DNA from: Gemmatimonadota bacterium
GTDB lineage: Bacteria > Gemmatimonadota > Gemmatimonadetes > Gemmatimonadales > GWC2-71-9
Direction of reading: 5' to 3'
NCBI GenBank assembly: GCA_003222085.1
Contig: QHUK01000009.1
Location: 1-64,000, forward strand
Length of the DNA: 64,000 bases
The position numbers and the translations under genes were made by a program. How positions within the stretch are numbered: position 1 is the first letter of the stretch; every line of letters starts with the position of its first letter. The notes under the pieces were generated by a model, which was given only the letters and a program-made list of their open reading frames with translations, had not been told where the DNA came from and ran no database searches. Below, piece by piece: positions 44,034 through 54,415 of the stretch.

Positions 44034-44996
44034 GTGAACCCGGGCACCATCGTCGTCGCGCTCGGCGGCAACGCCGTGGCCCCGCCGGGCGAGCGGCCCA
44101 CCATCTCCAACCAGTTCCGCCACACGCGGGCCAGCCTCGCGCCGATCGTGGACCTGGCGCGAGCGGGGTGGCGCATCGCGCTGGTCCACGGCAACGGCCC
44201 GCAGGTGGGAGACGAGCTGGCCCGCAACGAAATCGCCGCCGACCAGGTCGAGCCGTTGCCGCTGGGCGTGCTCGTCGCCGCGACCGCCGGCTGGATGGGT
44301 TACATGATCCAGCAATCGCTGCAGAACGCGCTCGCGCGCGCCGGCGTCACACGCCAGGTCGTCACGCTCATCACGCAGACGCTGTGCGACCCCCACGACC
44401 CGAATCTGCGCAGTCCCACGAAGCCGATCGGCCACGCCCTCGACCCCGTGCGGGTGGCCCGCCTCCACGCGCGCGGCGTTCCGGTGACGGAAGAGCAACA
44501 GGGCCGGTGGCGCCGCCTCGCCCCGAGCCCGAGACCGACCGCGGTGGTCGAGCGGGAGATGATTCACCACCTCATCGCGGCCGGGCACATCGTGGTGGCG
44601 TGTGGCGGCGGCGGGCCGCCCGTGTACGACGACCCGACCCTCCTCCTCGAGGGGCTGGACGCGGTCGCCGACAAGGACCGTGTGGCGGCGATCCTGGGCC
44701 GGGAGATCGACGCCGACGTGCTGCTGATCCTCACCAACGTGGACGCGGTCTACCACGCCTACGGAACGCCGCAACAAACAGCGATCCGCCGCTTGAGCCT
44801 CGCCCAGGCGGATCACCTGCTCGCCGGGAAGGAGCTCGGCCTCGGCAGCATGCGTCCGAAAGTCGAAGCGGCGGCCGACTTCGTCCGCACCGGCGGTGCC
44901 GGGCGCGGGGAGGAGCAGCGCGCCATTATCGCCGAGCTGGCCCAGGGTCTCGCGGCGTTGCAGGGCGACGCCGGCACCACTCTCACGAGGGACTGA
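44034..44996 (+). CDS. arcC: Carbamate kinase
   Basis: VVALGGNAVAPPGE, LVHGNGPQVGDEL, PLGVLVAATAGWMGYMIQQSLQNAL, ACGGGGPPVYDDPTLLLEGLDAVADKDR, LGSMRPKVEAA. Confidence 0.96.
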   Translation: MNPGTIVVALGGNAVAPPGERPTISNQFRHTRASLAPIVDLARAGWRIALVHGNGPQVGDELARNEIAADQVEPLPLGVLVAATAGWMGYMIQQSLQNALARAGVTRQVVTLITQTLCDPHDPNLRSPTKPIGHALDPVRVARLHARGVPVTEEQQGRWRRLAPSPRPTAVVEREMIHHLIAAGHIVVACGGGGPPVYDDPTLLLEGLDAVADKDRVAAILGREIDADVLLILTNVDAVYHAYGTPQQTAIRRLSLAQADHLLAGKELGLGSMRPKVEAAADFVRTGGAGRGEEQRAIIAELAQGLAALQGDAGTTLTRD

Positions 44997-44998
44997 GT

Positions 44999-46138
44999 GT
45001 GAATCTCCACGAATACCAGGCCCGCGACATCCTGCGGCGGCACGGCATTCCGGTGCCGCCCGGCGAGGTCGCGGCGACGGCCGACGAGGCCCGCGCGATC
45101 GCGGCGCGGCTCGGGAGCGGGCCTGTGGTGGTGAAGGCGCAGGTGCACGCCGGCGGGCGCGGCAAGGCCGGCGGGGTCAAGCTCGCCGCGAACCCGACCG
45201 AGGCCGCCGCACACGCGGCCAAGATCCTGGGCATGACCATCAAGGGCCTCACGGTGCAGCGGGTGCTCGTGGCGCCCGCGGCCGACATTGCGTCCGAGAG
45301 CTACGTGGGCATCATCGTCGACCGGACGTCCCAGCGCCCGGTGCTGATGGTGAGCGCCGCCGGCGGCATCGACATCGAGGAGGTGGCCGCCCGAACCCCG
45401 GAGAAAATTCAGCGCCTGGCGGTGGACCCGCGCTACGGCCTGCTCGCACACCAGGCGCTGGGCCTCGCGTTGCAGCTGTACCGCGACATCGCGCAGGCCC
45501 GCGCCGCGGCGGACATCATGCAACAGCTGTATGCGGCGTTTTACGCCGTCGGCGCATCCCTCACGGAGATTAATCCGCTCGTCACCACACGCGACGGTGC
45601 CCTGGCCGCCCTCGACGCGAAGATCGTGATCGACGACAACGAGCTCGACCGCCGGCCCGACATCGCCGCGCTGCGCGACACGAGCGCCGAAGCGCCCTCG
45701 GAGGTCGCGGCACGTGAAGCCGGGCTCACCTTCATCAAGCTCGAGGGGACTGTGGGCTGCTGCGTCAACGGCGCCGGGCTCGCGATGGCGACGATGGACC
45801 TGGTGAAGTATTACGGCGGCGAGCCCGCCAACTTCCTCGACATCGGCGGCAGCTCGAACCCTCAAAAGGTCGTGAGCGCCCTGCGGATCATCACGGCGGA
45901 CCCGAGCGTCCGCGCTGTCTTGTTCAACATCTTCGGGGGCATCACCCGGGGGGACGACGTGGCCAACGGGATCGTCCAGGCCACAAAAGTATTGCCGCTC
46001 AAGGTACCGCTCGTCATTCGACTCACCGGCACCAATGAGGAGCAGGGGGTTCAGATCCTCAAACAGGCGGGCTTCTCCGCGCTCACCGACATGGACGAGG
46101 CGGTGAAGCAAGCCGTCGCCCAAGCCAAGGCCGCGTGA
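44999..46138 (+). CDS. sucC: Succinyl-CoA synthetase beta subunit
   Basis: [68 protein letters not shown]. Confidence 0.98.
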   Translation: MNLHEYQARDILRRHGIPVPPGEVAATADEARAIAARLGSGPVVVKAQVHAGGRGKAGGVKLAANPTEAAAHAAKILGMTIKGLTVQRVLVAPAADIASESYVGIIVDRTSQRPVLMVSAAGGIDIEEVAARTPEKIQRLAVDPRYGLLAHQALGLALQLYRDIAQARAAADIMQQLYAAFYAVGASLTEINPLVTTRDGALAALDAKIVIDDNELDRRPDIAALRDTSAEAPSEVAAREAGLTFIKLEGTVGCCVNGAGLAMATMDLVKYYGGEPANFLDIGGSSNPQKVVSALRIITADPSVRAVLFNIFGGITRGDDVANGIVQATKVLPLKVPLVIRLTGTNEEQGVQILKQAGFSALTDMDEAVKQAVAQAKAA

Positions 46139-47004
46139 GCATCTTTGTCGATCAGCAGACCCGCCTGGTGGTACAGGGCATCACCGGCCGCGACGGATCG
46201 TTCCACACGCGGCAGATGATCGGCTACGGCACCAAGGTGGTGGCGGGTGTCACGCCGGGCAAAGCCGGGCAGGTGTTCGACGGCGTGGTCCCGGTGTTCA
46301 ATACCGTCGCCGACGCGGTGCGCGAGACTCAGGCGAACACCTCCGTGATCTACGTCCCGGCCGCCGTCGCCGCCTCGGCGATCTTCGAGGCCGCGGACGC
46401 CGGCATTCCGCTGATCGTGGGCATCACGGAGGGAATCCCCGTGCTGGACATGACGCGCGTGCTGCCGTATCTGCACGAGCGGGGCGCGCGCCTGATCGGC
46501 CCCAACTGCCCTGGCCTCATTTCCCCGGGCAGGAGCAAGGTCGGGATCATCCCCGGCAACATCTGCCGGCCGGGCCGGGTGGGCGTTGTGTCGCGCAGCG
46601 GAACGCTCACCTACGAGATCGTGCATCAGCTGTCCACGCAGGGGTTGGGTCAGTCCACCTGCGTGGGGATCGGCGGGGACCCGCTCATCGGCACGAGCTT
46701 CATTCACTGCCTCTCGGCCTTTGAGGCGGACGCGGAGACCGACGCGGTCGTCATGATCGGGGAGATCGGGGGCACCGACGAGCAGCAGGCCGCCGACTTC
46801 GTGCAGCAGACGATGACGAAGCCTGTGATCGGCTTCATTGCCGGCCAAACCGCGCCGCCGGGGCGCCGCATGGGACACGCCGGCGCGATCATCTCGGGAT
46901 CGAGCGGGACGGCCGCCGAGAAAATGGCGGCGTTCGCGCGGGCGGGCATCGCCGTCATGAAGCGCCCGGCGGATGTAGTGCCGCTCCTGAAGGAGCGGCT
47001 GTGA
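46135..47004 (+). CDS. sucD: Succinyl-CoA synthetase alpha subunit
   Basis: [74 protein letters not shown]. Confidence 0.98.
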   Translation: MSIFVDQQTRLVVQGITGRDGSFHTRQMIGYGTKVVAGVTPGKAGQVFDGVVPVFNTVADAVRETQANTSVIYVPAAVAASAIFEAADAGIPLIVGITEGIPVLDMTRVLPYLHERGARLIGPNCPGLISPGRSKVGIIPGNICRPGRVGVVSRSGTLTYEIVHQLSTQGLGQSTCVGIGGDPLIGTSFIHCLSAFEADAETDAVVMIGEIGGTDEQQAADFVQQTMTKPVIGFIAGQTAPPGRRMGHAGAIISGSSGTAAEKMAAFARAGIAVMKRPADVVPLLKERL

Positions 47005-47909
47005 AGCTCCGTGACGTGCTCAAGCCCGAGCACATCCTCGTGCCCCTCCGCGCCGCCACTGTCAAAGAGGCGACCGAGCGCCTGGCCGAGCGCCTCATCG
47101 CCGCAGGGGCGGTGGCCGATCCCCAGCGCCTCAACGCCGTGATCCGGCATACGTGGCCCGAGGACATGGTGAGCGTTGGGGAGCACGCGTTTCTGCCCCA
47201 CTTCCGTTCGGAGGCCGTGCGCGGCCTCGTCACGGCGGTCGGCATTTCCCCCACGCCGATCCACTGGGAGAAGGATCCGCACCGCACGGCGCGGGTCGTG
47301 ATCTTCATTGTGGCGCCGATGCGTGACGCGGCCCTCTACCTCCAGGTCGTGGGCGCGTTCGCCCGCACGCTGTCGCATCCCGATACCGTGCTCGGGCTGC
47401 TCGCGGCGCGCACGCCGGAGCAGGTCGTCACGCTCGCTGCGCTCGACGCGGTGGAGTTGCCGAGCCAGCTCACGGTGCGCGACGTCATGACCGCCCAGGC
47501 GATCACCGTCGGCCCGGAGCGCACACTGGGTGACGTCGCCCGCCTCATGGTGGAGCACGACATCCGCGCACTGCCGGTGGTGGACGACGGCGGCTCGCTC
47601 ATCGGGATGATCACCCACCGCGAGCTGCTGCGCTTTCTGATCCCTCACTTCGTGCAGCGGACCAAGAGCGGGGAGTTTCACGTACCCACGCGCTCCCAGC
47701 TGCAGCGCGGCTCGGCCGACCCGCAGCTCATCCCGGCGAAGGAGGCCATGGCTCGGTCGGTCCTCTGCCTGGCGGAGGACCAGACGCTCGCGGACGTCGC
47801 CAATTTGATGAGTTCCAAGGATGTCGACCGCTTCCCGGTGGTCCGGGAGGGGGTCGTCGTCGGATTCCTGACGCGCGCCGACGTGGTTCGCCGCCTCATC
47901 GCCCCTTAG
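47001..47909 (+). CDS. PTS EIIA type-2-like domain fused to CBS domain pair
   Basis: N-terminal EIIA-like with [17 protein letters not shown], then [40 protein letters not shown] and second [33 protein letters not shown]. Confidence 0.87.
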   Translation: MKLRDVLKPEHILVPLRAATVKEATERLAERLIAAGAVADPQRLNAVIRHTWPEDMVSVGEHAFLPHFRSEAVRGLVTAVGISPTPIHWEKDPHRTARVVIFIVAPMRDAALYLQVVGAFARTLSHPDTVLGLLAARTPEQVVTLAALDAVELPSQLTVRDVMTAQAITVGPERTLGDVARLMVEHDIRALPVVDDGGSLIGMITHRELLRFLIPHFVQRTKSGEFHVPTRSQLQRGSADPQLIPAKEAMARSVLCLAEDQTLADVANLMSSKDVDRFPVVREGVVVGFLTRADVVRRLIAP

Positions 47910-47981
47910 CCCCTTAGCCCCTTAGCCCCTTAGCCCCTTAGCCCCTTAGCCCCTTAAGCCCCCTAGCCCCTTAGCCCCTAG
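47902..47981. repeat. Single-armed tandem repeat (CCCCTTAG)10 upstream of ndk
   Basis: Six perfect 8-nt units (47902-47949) then CCCCTTAAG, CCCCCTAG, CCCCTTAG, CCCCTAG; stop codon of preceding gene lies in unit 1. Confidence 0.97.
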
Positions 47982-47990
47982 CCCCTCCAC

Positions 47991-48419
47991 ATGCTCACAC
48001 TCGCCATCATCAAGCCCGACGCGGTCAAGCGAGGCCTCGCGGGAAAGATCCTTGCCCACCTCGAGGCCGCGGGATTCGTCGTTCGCGCCGCCCGCCTCGT
48101 GAAGCTCAGCACGGCGCAGGCCGAGGCCTTTTACGAAGTGCATCGGGAACGCCCCTTCTACCGCTCGCTCGTGACCTTCATGACATCGGGACCCGGGCTG
48201 TCCCTCGCGCTCGAGCGGGACGACGCCGTCGCGCATCTGCGGGACGTGATCGGCGCGACCGATCCGGCCGAGGCGAAGCCCGGCACCGTGCGCAAGCTGT
48301 ACGCGGAGTCCAAGGAGCGGAACGCGATCCACGCCTCTGACTCGCCCGAAACCGCTGCCCGCGAGGTGGCGTTTTTCTTTCCCGAGGGGGAATTACGGGA
48401 CCTCCGGGGCAGTCGGTAG
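47991..48419 (+). CDS. ndk: Nucleoside-diphosphate kinase
   Basis: LTLAIIKPDAVKRGLAGKIL, IGATDPAEAKPGTVRKLYAESKERNAIHASDSPETAAREVAFFF. Confidence 0.98.
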   Translation: MLTLAIIKPDAVKRGLAGKILAHLEAAGFVVRAARLVKLSTAQAEAFYEVHRERPFYRSLVTFMTSGPGLSLALERDDAVAHLRDVIGATDPAEAKPGTVRKLYAESKERNAIHASDSPETAAREVAFFFPEGELRDLRGSR

Positions 48420-48427
48420 CAGTTCGC

Positions 48428-48456
48428 TTGACGCAAGTCCCACAAGGGTTTAGCTT
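48428..48456 (+). promoter_or_regulatory. Candidate sigma70-like promoter before yceD-rpmF-plsX-fab cluster
   Basis: TTGACG (48428-48433), 17-bp spacer, TAGCTT (48451-48456). Confidence 0.4.
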
Positions 48457-48465
48457 CGGTTGCTC

Positions 48466-48975
48466 ATGTTACAAGTCGACCTGCGGGAGCTCGCCCGTGG
48501 TCCGGTCGAAACGCAGGGCCAGTTCACAGGGAGCGATCCCCTGTTCGAGGGCCTGGACGTCGTGCTGGCCGAACCGGTACGCGTGGCAGGCCGTTTGCAT
48601 GCCGCCGGGGAAGGGCGATTCTACTGGCGCGCCTCGCTCAACACCCGCATGGCGGGGCAGTGCCGGCGCTGTCTCGCCCCCGTACCCGTGCCGGTCGCGG
48701 CGACGATCGACGCGCTGTTCTCCGCCGACCCCGATGCCCTGGAGGACCCGAGCTCGTATCCTCTAGCGCCTGATGCAACCGAGATCGATCTCCGCCCCGC
48801 GGTGCGGGAAGAACTGCTGCTCGCCGTGCCCCGGTGGGTGGTCTGCCGGGACGACTGCCGCGGGCTGTGCCCGCGCTGTGGGAACGACCTGAACGCGGGC
48901 CCGTGTGGCTGCCCACCTGCCGTGGACCAGCGCTGGAAGGGGCTGGCCGGCCTCCAGGACAAGCTCCGCGACTGA
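48466..48975 (+). CDS. YceD/DUF177 family protein
   Basis: AGQCRRCLAPVPVPV, CRDDCRGLCPRCGNDLNAGPCGC; located directly upstream of rpmF. Confidence 0.9.
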   Translation: MLQVDLRELARGPVETQGQFTGSDPLFEGLDVVLAEPVRVAGRLHAAGEGRFYWRASLNTRMAGQCRRCLAPVPVPVAATIDALFSADPDALEDPSSYPLAPDATEIDLRPAVREELLLAVPRWVVCRDDCRGLCPRCGNDLNAGPCGCPPAVDQRWKGLAGLQDKLRD

Positions 48976-48988
48976 AAAGGACGATCTT

Positions 48989-49171
48989 ATGGCCGTACCG
49001 AAACGAAGGACTTCCAAGCGGAAGAAGCGGGCGCGCCGCACGCACTACAAGGCGGCCCCGATCGCGCTCCAGCCTTGCCCGCGCTGCGGCGATCTGAAGC
49101 GCCCGCATCGGGTCTGCCCCACCTGCGGCTACTACCGGGACGAGCAGCGGGTGCCGGTCGAGGACGCCTGA
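48989..49171 (+). CDS. rpmF: 50S ribosomal protein L32
   Basis: MAVPKRRTSKRKKRARRTHYKAAPIALQPCPRCGDLKRPHRVCPTCGYY. Confidence 0.98.
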   Translation: MAVPKRRTSKRKKRARRTHYKAAPIALQPCPRCGDLKRPHRVCPTCGYYRDEQRVPVEDA

Positions 49172-49173
49172 CG

Positions 49174-50199
49174 GTGATCCGCATCGCGCTGGACGCGATG
49201 GGTGGCGACAACGCGCCGCGCGTGGAGGTGGAGGGGGCGGTGCAGGCCCTGCGAGAACTGCCGCCGGCCTTCCGGATCCAGCTCGTCGGACGGACCGCCG
49301 ACATCGAGGCGGCGCTGAAGGCCCAGGGAGCCGCGAGCGGGGGCAGGGACGTCGATCGCAGCCGGCTCGAGATCGTCGAGGCGCCGGAAGTCGTGGGCAT
49401 GGGCGAGAAGCCGCTGGCCGCCGTGAAGGGCAAGCCGCGGTCCTCCGTCGCCGTCGGGCTCGGACTGCAGAAGAAGGGAGAATCGGACGCCTTCATATCG
49501 GCGGGCAACACCGGCGCGGTGATGGCCGCCGCCACGCTGCTGCTGCGACTGCACGAGGGGGTGCAGCGAGCGGCGATCGGGGCACTGTTCCCGACCGCCG
49601 TGCATCCGGTGCTGGTACTCGACGGCGGCGCCACCGTGGACTGCGACGCCCGCGAGCTCGTGGGGTTCGCGCATCTCGGCTCGGTGTATGTGCGCGACGT
49701 GCTGGACCGGACGCAGCCGGGCGTCGGTCTGCTCAACGTCGGCGAGGAGGACGAGAAGGGCAACGCGGTGGTCAAGGAAGCGCACCAGCTCCTCACGCAG
49801 ACACCGGGCATCACGTACGTCGGGAACGTGGAAGGGCGCGACATCCTGGCAGGCCAGTGCAAGAAGGGGCGAATCGACGTCGTCGTGTGCGACGGCTTCG
49901 TCGGCAACGTCGTCCTCAAGTTCTACGAGTCCGCCGGCCGGATGTTCATGGGCATGATGAAGCAGGCGTTCCCCGACGTCCTGGGCCGGCCGGAAGCGAA
50001 GCAGCTCTTCAAGTTCCTCGACTATTCCGAGTACGGCGGCGCACCGCTCCTGGGCGTCAAGGGCGTGGTCATCATCTGTCACGGTGCCTCGCCCGCGCGC
50101 GCGATCGTGAGCGCGGTGCGAGTCGCGGCGCAAATGGTGGAAAGCCATCTCGACCAGGACATCGGCGCCGAGTTTGCGGGCGGGAGCGCGGCCCGGTGA
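49174..50199 (+). CDS. plsX: Phosphate acyltransferase PlsX
   Basis: IRIALDAMGGDNAPRVEVEGAV, SAGNTGAVMAAATLLL, VCDGFVGNVVLKFYES. Confidence 0.97.
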   Translation: MIRIALDAMGGDNAPRVEVEGAVQALRELPPAFRIQLVGRTADIEAALKAQGAASGGRDVDRSRLEIVEAPEVVGMGEKPLAAVKGKPRSSVAVGLGLQKKGESDAFISAGNTGAVMAAATLLLRLHEGVQRAAIGALFPTAVHPVLVLDGGATVDCDARELVGFAHLGSVYVRDVLDRTQPGVGLLNVGEEDEKGNAVVKEAHQLLTQTPGITYVGNVEGRDILAGQCKKGRIDVVVCDGFVGNVVLKFYESAGRMFMGMMKQAFPDVLGRPEAKQLFKFLDYSEYGGAPLLGVKGVVIICHGASPARAIVSAVRVAAQMVESHLDQDIGAEFAGGSAAR

Positions 50200-51182
50200 A
50201 GCGTCCGATTGCGCAGCTCCAGGGAACGGGTCGCTACACGCCCAAGCGTGTGATGACGAACGACGAGTTCTCGAAGATCCTCGACACGTCGGACCAGTGG
50301 ATCCGCGAGCGCACCGGGATCCGGGAGCGGCGCGTCGCGGGGCCCGATGAATCCAACGCCTGCATGGCCAAGGCCGCCGCGGAGCAGGTGCTCCAGGAGA
50401 CGGGCCTCACCCCCCTCGATGTCGACGCCTTGGTGGTGGCCACCTGCTCGCCCGACCGTCTCCTCCCCTCGCAGGCCTGCGATCTCCAGGCTCTGCTGGG
50501 CGCCAAGCGCGCCGTCGCATTCGACGTCCAGGCCGCGTGCACCGGCTTCTTGTACGCCCTCAACGTCGCCGAAGGGCTCGTCGCGACGGAGCAGGCGGAG
50601 CAGGTGCTCGTCGTCGCCTCCGAGAAACTCACCTCCATCATGGATTGGAGCGACCGGGCGACGGCCGTGCTCTTCGGCGACGGGGCCGGCGCGACCCTGG
50701 TACGCAAAAGCACCGGCGGGCGCGGCATCCTGTCGAGCTACATGAAATCCGACGGCACGCTCGCGGAGCTCCTGCACCGGCCCGGGGGGGGCGCCGCGCA
50801 CCCGCCCGATGCCGCCCTGCTCACGGACCATTCCTACTATATCCAGATGGCGGGGCGGGAGGTGTTCAAGGCCGCCGTCCTCTCGATGGCGGACGCGTGT
50901 GACAAGGCACTCGAGCGCGCCGGTCTCACCGGTGCCGACATCGACCTCCTGATTCCCCACCAGGCGAACATTCGGATCATCGAGGCGACGGCCAAGCACG
51001 CCGGGCTCTCGATGGACAAGGTGTACGTGAACGTCGACCGTTACGGCAACACGTCGGCGGCGTCGGTCGCGATCGCGCTCGACGAGGCGGTCCGCTGTGG
51101 GCGACTCAAACCGGGCATGAAGGTGATGTTCTGCGCATTCGGCGCGGGGTTCACCTGGGCGAGCCTGGTGGTGCAGTGGTAG
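50196..51182 (+). CDS. fabH: 3-oxoacyl-ACP synthase III
   Basis: GTGRYTPKRVMTNDEFSKILDTSDQWIRERTGIRERR, AFDVQAACTGFLYAL, PHQANIRII, YGNTSAASVAIAL. Confidence 0.98.
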   Translation: MKRPIAQLQGTGRYTPKRVMTNDEFSKILDTSDQWIRERTGIRERRVAGPDESNACMAKAAAEQVLQETGLTPLDVDALVVATCSPDRLLPSQACDLQALLGAKRAVAFDVQAACTGFLYALNVAEGLVATEQAEQVLVVASEKLTSIMDWSDRATAVLFGDGAGATLVRKSTGGRGILSSYMKSDGTLAELLHRPGGGAAHPPDAALLTDHSYYIQMAGREVFKAAVLSMADACDKALERAGLTGADIDLLIPHQANIRIIEATAKHAGLSMDKVYVNVDRYGNTSAASVAIALDEAVRCGRLKPGMKVMFCAFGAGFTWASLVVQW

Positions 51183-52126
51183 CGGCGAAGAACACAATTT
51201 GGCTCTGCCCCGGGCAGGGCGCACAAAAAGTCGGGATGGCCCAAGACCTCGCCGCTCGGTTCCCCGAGGCGCGGCAAACGCTCCAGGCGATCGACGAGAC
51301 GCTCCGCTTCCCGCTGAGTCGGCTGATGTTCGAAGGGCCCGAGGATGACCTCACGGCGACCGAGAACGCCCAGCCGGCGATCCTCGCGCACAGCGCAGCC
51401 GTGTTCGCCGTCGTGGGACCGAAGATCGACGGCGCCGCGGTGGCGGCGGCGGGACACTCCCTCGGCGAATACTCGGCGTACATCGCGGCGGGCGCGCTCG
51501 CGCCGACCGACGGGGCGGCGTTGGTCCGGAGACGCGGCGAGCTGATGCAGCAAGCCGGCACGGAGCGCCCGGGCACCATGGCGGCGGTGCTCGGCCTCGC
51601 GACGGCCGAGGTCGAGGCGGCGTGCCGCGCCGCCTCGAGCGGAGGCGCCGTGGTCGTGGCCGCGAACCTGAACGCGCCCGACCAGACCGTGATCTCGGGC
51701 GATCCGGACGCCGTGGCGACAGCGGGGGCGGCGTGCAAGGCGCGCGGCGCCAAACGCGTGGTGCCGCTCAACGTGAGCGGCGCGTTCCATTCGTCCCTCA
51801 TGGCTCCGGCGGCAAACAACCTGCGGGTGGCCCTCGAGCATGCGCCGTTCCGCGATCCGGCGTTCCCGGTGATCGCCAATGCGACGGCCGAGCCCGTGCG
51901 GGACGCGACGCGGGCCCGCCGCCTGCTCGCCGACCAGCTCACCGCTCCTGTCCGATGGGTCACGTGCATGCAGCGCGCCGCCGAGCTCGCCGGACCGGAC
52001 GCTCGGTTCATCGAAGTCGGGCCGGGGAACGTGCTGGCCGCGTTGTTACGGCGCATCGTGCCCGGTGCGAACGTCACCTCGGTGGGAACCGCCGACGAGG
52101 TGGCGCGCTTCCTGGAGGCAGCTTAA
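51176..52126 (+). CDS. fabD: Malonyl-CoA:ACP transacylase
   Basis: WLCPGQGAQKVGMAQDL, AAGHSLGEYSAYIAAGAL, VSGAFHSSLMAPA. Confidence 0.97.
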   Translation: MVAAKNTIWLCPGQGAQKVGMAQDLAARFPEARQTLQAIDETLRFPLSRLMFEGPEDDLTATENAQPAILAHSAAVFAVVGPKIDGAAVAAAGHSLGEYSAYIAAGALAPTDGAALVRRRGELMQQAGTERPGTMAAVLGLATAEVEAACRAASSGGAVVVAANLNAPDQTVISGDPDAVATAGAACKARGAKRVVPLNVSGAFHSSLMAPAANNLRVALEHAPFRDPAFPVIANATAEPVRDATRARRLLADQLTAPVRWVTCMQRAAELAGPDARFIEVGPGNVLAALLRRIVPGANVTSVGTADEVARFLEAA

Positions 52127-52140
52127 GAGAATTGGTGGAG

Positions 52141-52881
52141 ATGAAGATCGACTTGTCGGGCAAGGTCGCGGTCGTCACGGGAGGAAGCCGGGGCATCGGG
52201 CACGCCATCGCGCAGGCCCTCGCCGTAGCGGGCGCGCGGGTGGCGATCCTGGGGCGCGACGGCCCCAAAGCCCAGGCCGCCGCGCATGCGTTGGCCAACG
52301 GCGCGGCGCGCGGCTATGGCTGTGATGTCGGCGACGCCGCGCAGGTGGAGACGACCATTGCCGCCGTCGAGGGGGACTTCGGGCGGATCGACGTGGTCGT
52401 GAACAACGCCGGGACGACGCGCGACAACCTGCTGTTCCGCATCGGCGAGGACGATTGGGACACCGTGATCGACACGAATCTCAAGGGCGCGTTCCTCGTG
52501 ACCAAGCACGCGGCCCGAGGGATGATCAAGCGGCGCTGGGGGCGGATCGTCAACATCTCCAGTGTCGTGGGCATCTACGGCAACAAGGGGCAGTCGAACT
52601 ACACCGCGTCCAAGGCCGGTCTCATCGGCTTCACCAAGTCCGTCTCCAAAGAGCTGGCCTCACGCAACGTGCTGGTGAACGCGGTGGCTCCGGGCTTCAT
52701 CGATACGGAGCTCACCCGCGCCATCACCGGCGACGCACGGGAGGCCCTGATCGGGGCGATCCCGCTGGGCCGGCTCGGGCAGGGGTCGGATGTCGCCGCG
52801 GCGGTGCTCTTTCTCGTGTCCGACTTCGCGAGCTACATTACGGGTCAGGTGCTGGTCGTCGACGGCGGGATGGTGCTGTGA
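52141..52881 (+). CDS. fabG: 3-oxoacyl-ACP reductase
   Basis: [72 protein letters not shown]. Confidence 0.97.
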   Translation: MKIDLSGKVAVVTGGSRGIGHAIAQALAVAGARVAILGRDGPKAQAAAHALANGAARGYGCDVGDAAQVETTIAAVEGDFGRIDVVVNNAGTTRDNLLFRIGEDDWDTVIDTNLKGAFLVTKHAARGMIKRRWGRIVNISSVVGIYGNKGQSNYTASKAGLIGFTKSVSKELASRNVLVNAVAPGFIDTELTRAITGDAREALIGAIPLGRLGQGSDVAAAVLFLVSDFASYITGQVLVVDGGMVL

Positions 52882-52912
52882 TCGTTTCCCCACACCTCCA
52901 TTGAGGGGGCCC

Positions 52913-53164
52913 ATGGCAATGGACATGAAGCAGCTCGAGGAGAAGGTCAAGGACATCATCGTCGAGGAGCTGGGGGTCGAGCGCGACAAGCTCACCTCCG
53001 ATGCGAGCTTCATGGAGGACCTGGGCGCGGACAGCCTCGACACGGTGGAGCTGGTAATGGCCTTCGAGAAGGAATTCGACATCGACATCCCGGACGAGGA
53101 AGCCGAGAAGCTACGGACGGTGGGACAGGCGCTGCAGTACCTGCACGAGAAAATGGGGAAATAG
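52913..53164 (+). CDS. acpP: Acyl carrier protein
   Basis: [50 protein letters not shown]. Confidence 0.98.
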   Translation: MAMDMKQLEEKVKDIIVEELGVERDKLTSDASFMEDLGADSLDTVELVMAFEKEFDIDIPDEEAEKLRTVGQALQYLHEKMGK

Positions 53165-53168
53165 GCGC

Positions 53169-54413
53169 ATGACGCGGCGGGTCGCGATCACGGGCCTCGG
53201 GTTCGTCACGCCCCTGGGCACGGACGTGCACAGCACCTGGGAGGGCCTGGTCGCGGGCCGCTCGGGTGCCGGGCGGATCACGCGGTTCGACCCGGCGCAG
53301 AGTCCCGTGAAGTTCGCCTGCGAGGTGAAGGGCTTCGAGCCGGCGCGGTTCCTCGACAAGAAGGAGATCCGCCGCTACGACCTGTTCGCGCAGTTCGCGC
53401 TCGGCGCGGCGGAGCAGGCGGTCACGGACGCGTGCCTCGCGAGCAACTGGGACAAGGTCGACCTGAAGCGCGTCGGCGCCATCGTGGGGACGGGGACCGG
53501 CGGGCTCCAGACTTTCGAGGAGAACGCCCGCGCCCTGTTCGAGAAGGGGCCGAGCCGCGTGTCCCCGTTCTTCGTCCCGATGTACATGCCGAACGTCGCC
53601 GCGGCGCTGATCTCGATGCGCTACGGGGCCAAGGGGCCGAACTATTGCACGGTGTCGGCGTGCGCGTCGTCGGCCCACAGCGTGGGGGACGCGCTCGAGC
53701 TGATCCGCCACGGTCGGGCGGACATCATGATCGCGGGCGGTGCGGAGGCCGCCATCACGCCGCTCGCCGTCGCCAGCTTCGCCAACATGAAAGCGCTGTC
53801 CGAGCGCAACGACAGCCCGGAGACCGCCAGCCGCCCGTTCGACAAGGACCGCGACGGGTTCGTGATGGGCGACGGCGCGGGGGTGCTGATCCTCGAGGAG
53901 TGGGAGCACGCGCGGCGCCGCGGCGCGAAGATCTACGCCGAGGTCGCGGGCTTCGGCCAGAGCGCGGACGCGCACCACATCACCGCCCCGGCGCCCGACG
54001 GCTCCGGCGCCCAGGAAGCCATGCGGCTCGCCATGCGCGACGGGGGAATCCAGCCCGACCAAGTCGGCTACATCAACGCTCACGGGACGTCGACGCCGCA
54101 CGGCGACGCGGCGGAGACCGCCGCCGTGAAGGCCGTGTTCGGCGACCGGGCCCGGAAGCTCGTCTTCGGATCCACCAAGTCGATGACCGGTCATCTGCTC
54201 GGGGCGGCCGGCGCCTTCGAGGCGGGCGTCTGCGCCCTCGTCGTCCAAACGGGCCTCATTCCCCCGACCATCAACCAGTTCACCCCCGATCCGGCCTGTG
54301 ACCTCGACTCGGCCCCGAACAAGGCCGTGAAGCGGCACGTGGACGTCGCGCTCTCGAACTCCTTCGGGTTCGGCGGGCACAACGTGACGCTCGCCATCCG
54401 GCGGGCGGCGTGA
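53169..54413 (+). CDS. fabF: 3-oxoacyl-ACP synthase II
   Basis: VAITGLGFVTPLG, VSACASSAHSVGDALELI, GYINAHGTSTPHGD, KSMTGHLLGAAGAFEA, SFGFGGHNVTL. Confidence 0.98.
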   Translation: MTRRVAITGLGFVTPLGTDVHSTWEGLVAGRSGAGRITRFDPAQSPVKFACEVKGFEPARFLDKKEIRRYDLFAQFALGAAEQAVTDACLASNWDKVDLKRVGAIVGTGTGGLQTFEENARALFEKGPSRVSPFFVPMYMPNVAAALISMRYGAKGPNYCTVSACASSAHSVGDALELIRHGRADIMIAGGAEAAITPLAVASFANMKALSERNDSPETASRPFDKDRDGFVMGDGAGVLILEEWEHARRRGAKIYAEVAGFGQSADAHHITAPAPDGSGAQEAMRLAMRDGGIQPDQVGYINAHGTSTPHGDAAETAAVKAVFGDRARKLVFGSTKSMTGHLLGAAGAFEAGVCALVVQTGLIPPTINQFTPDPACDLDSAPNKAVKRHVDVALSNSFGFGGHNVTLAIRRAA

Positions 54414-54415
54414 TG

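Noticed and set aside
47902-47981. CRISPR array
   Set aside because: 8-nt units without spacers and no cas genes; simple tandem repeat
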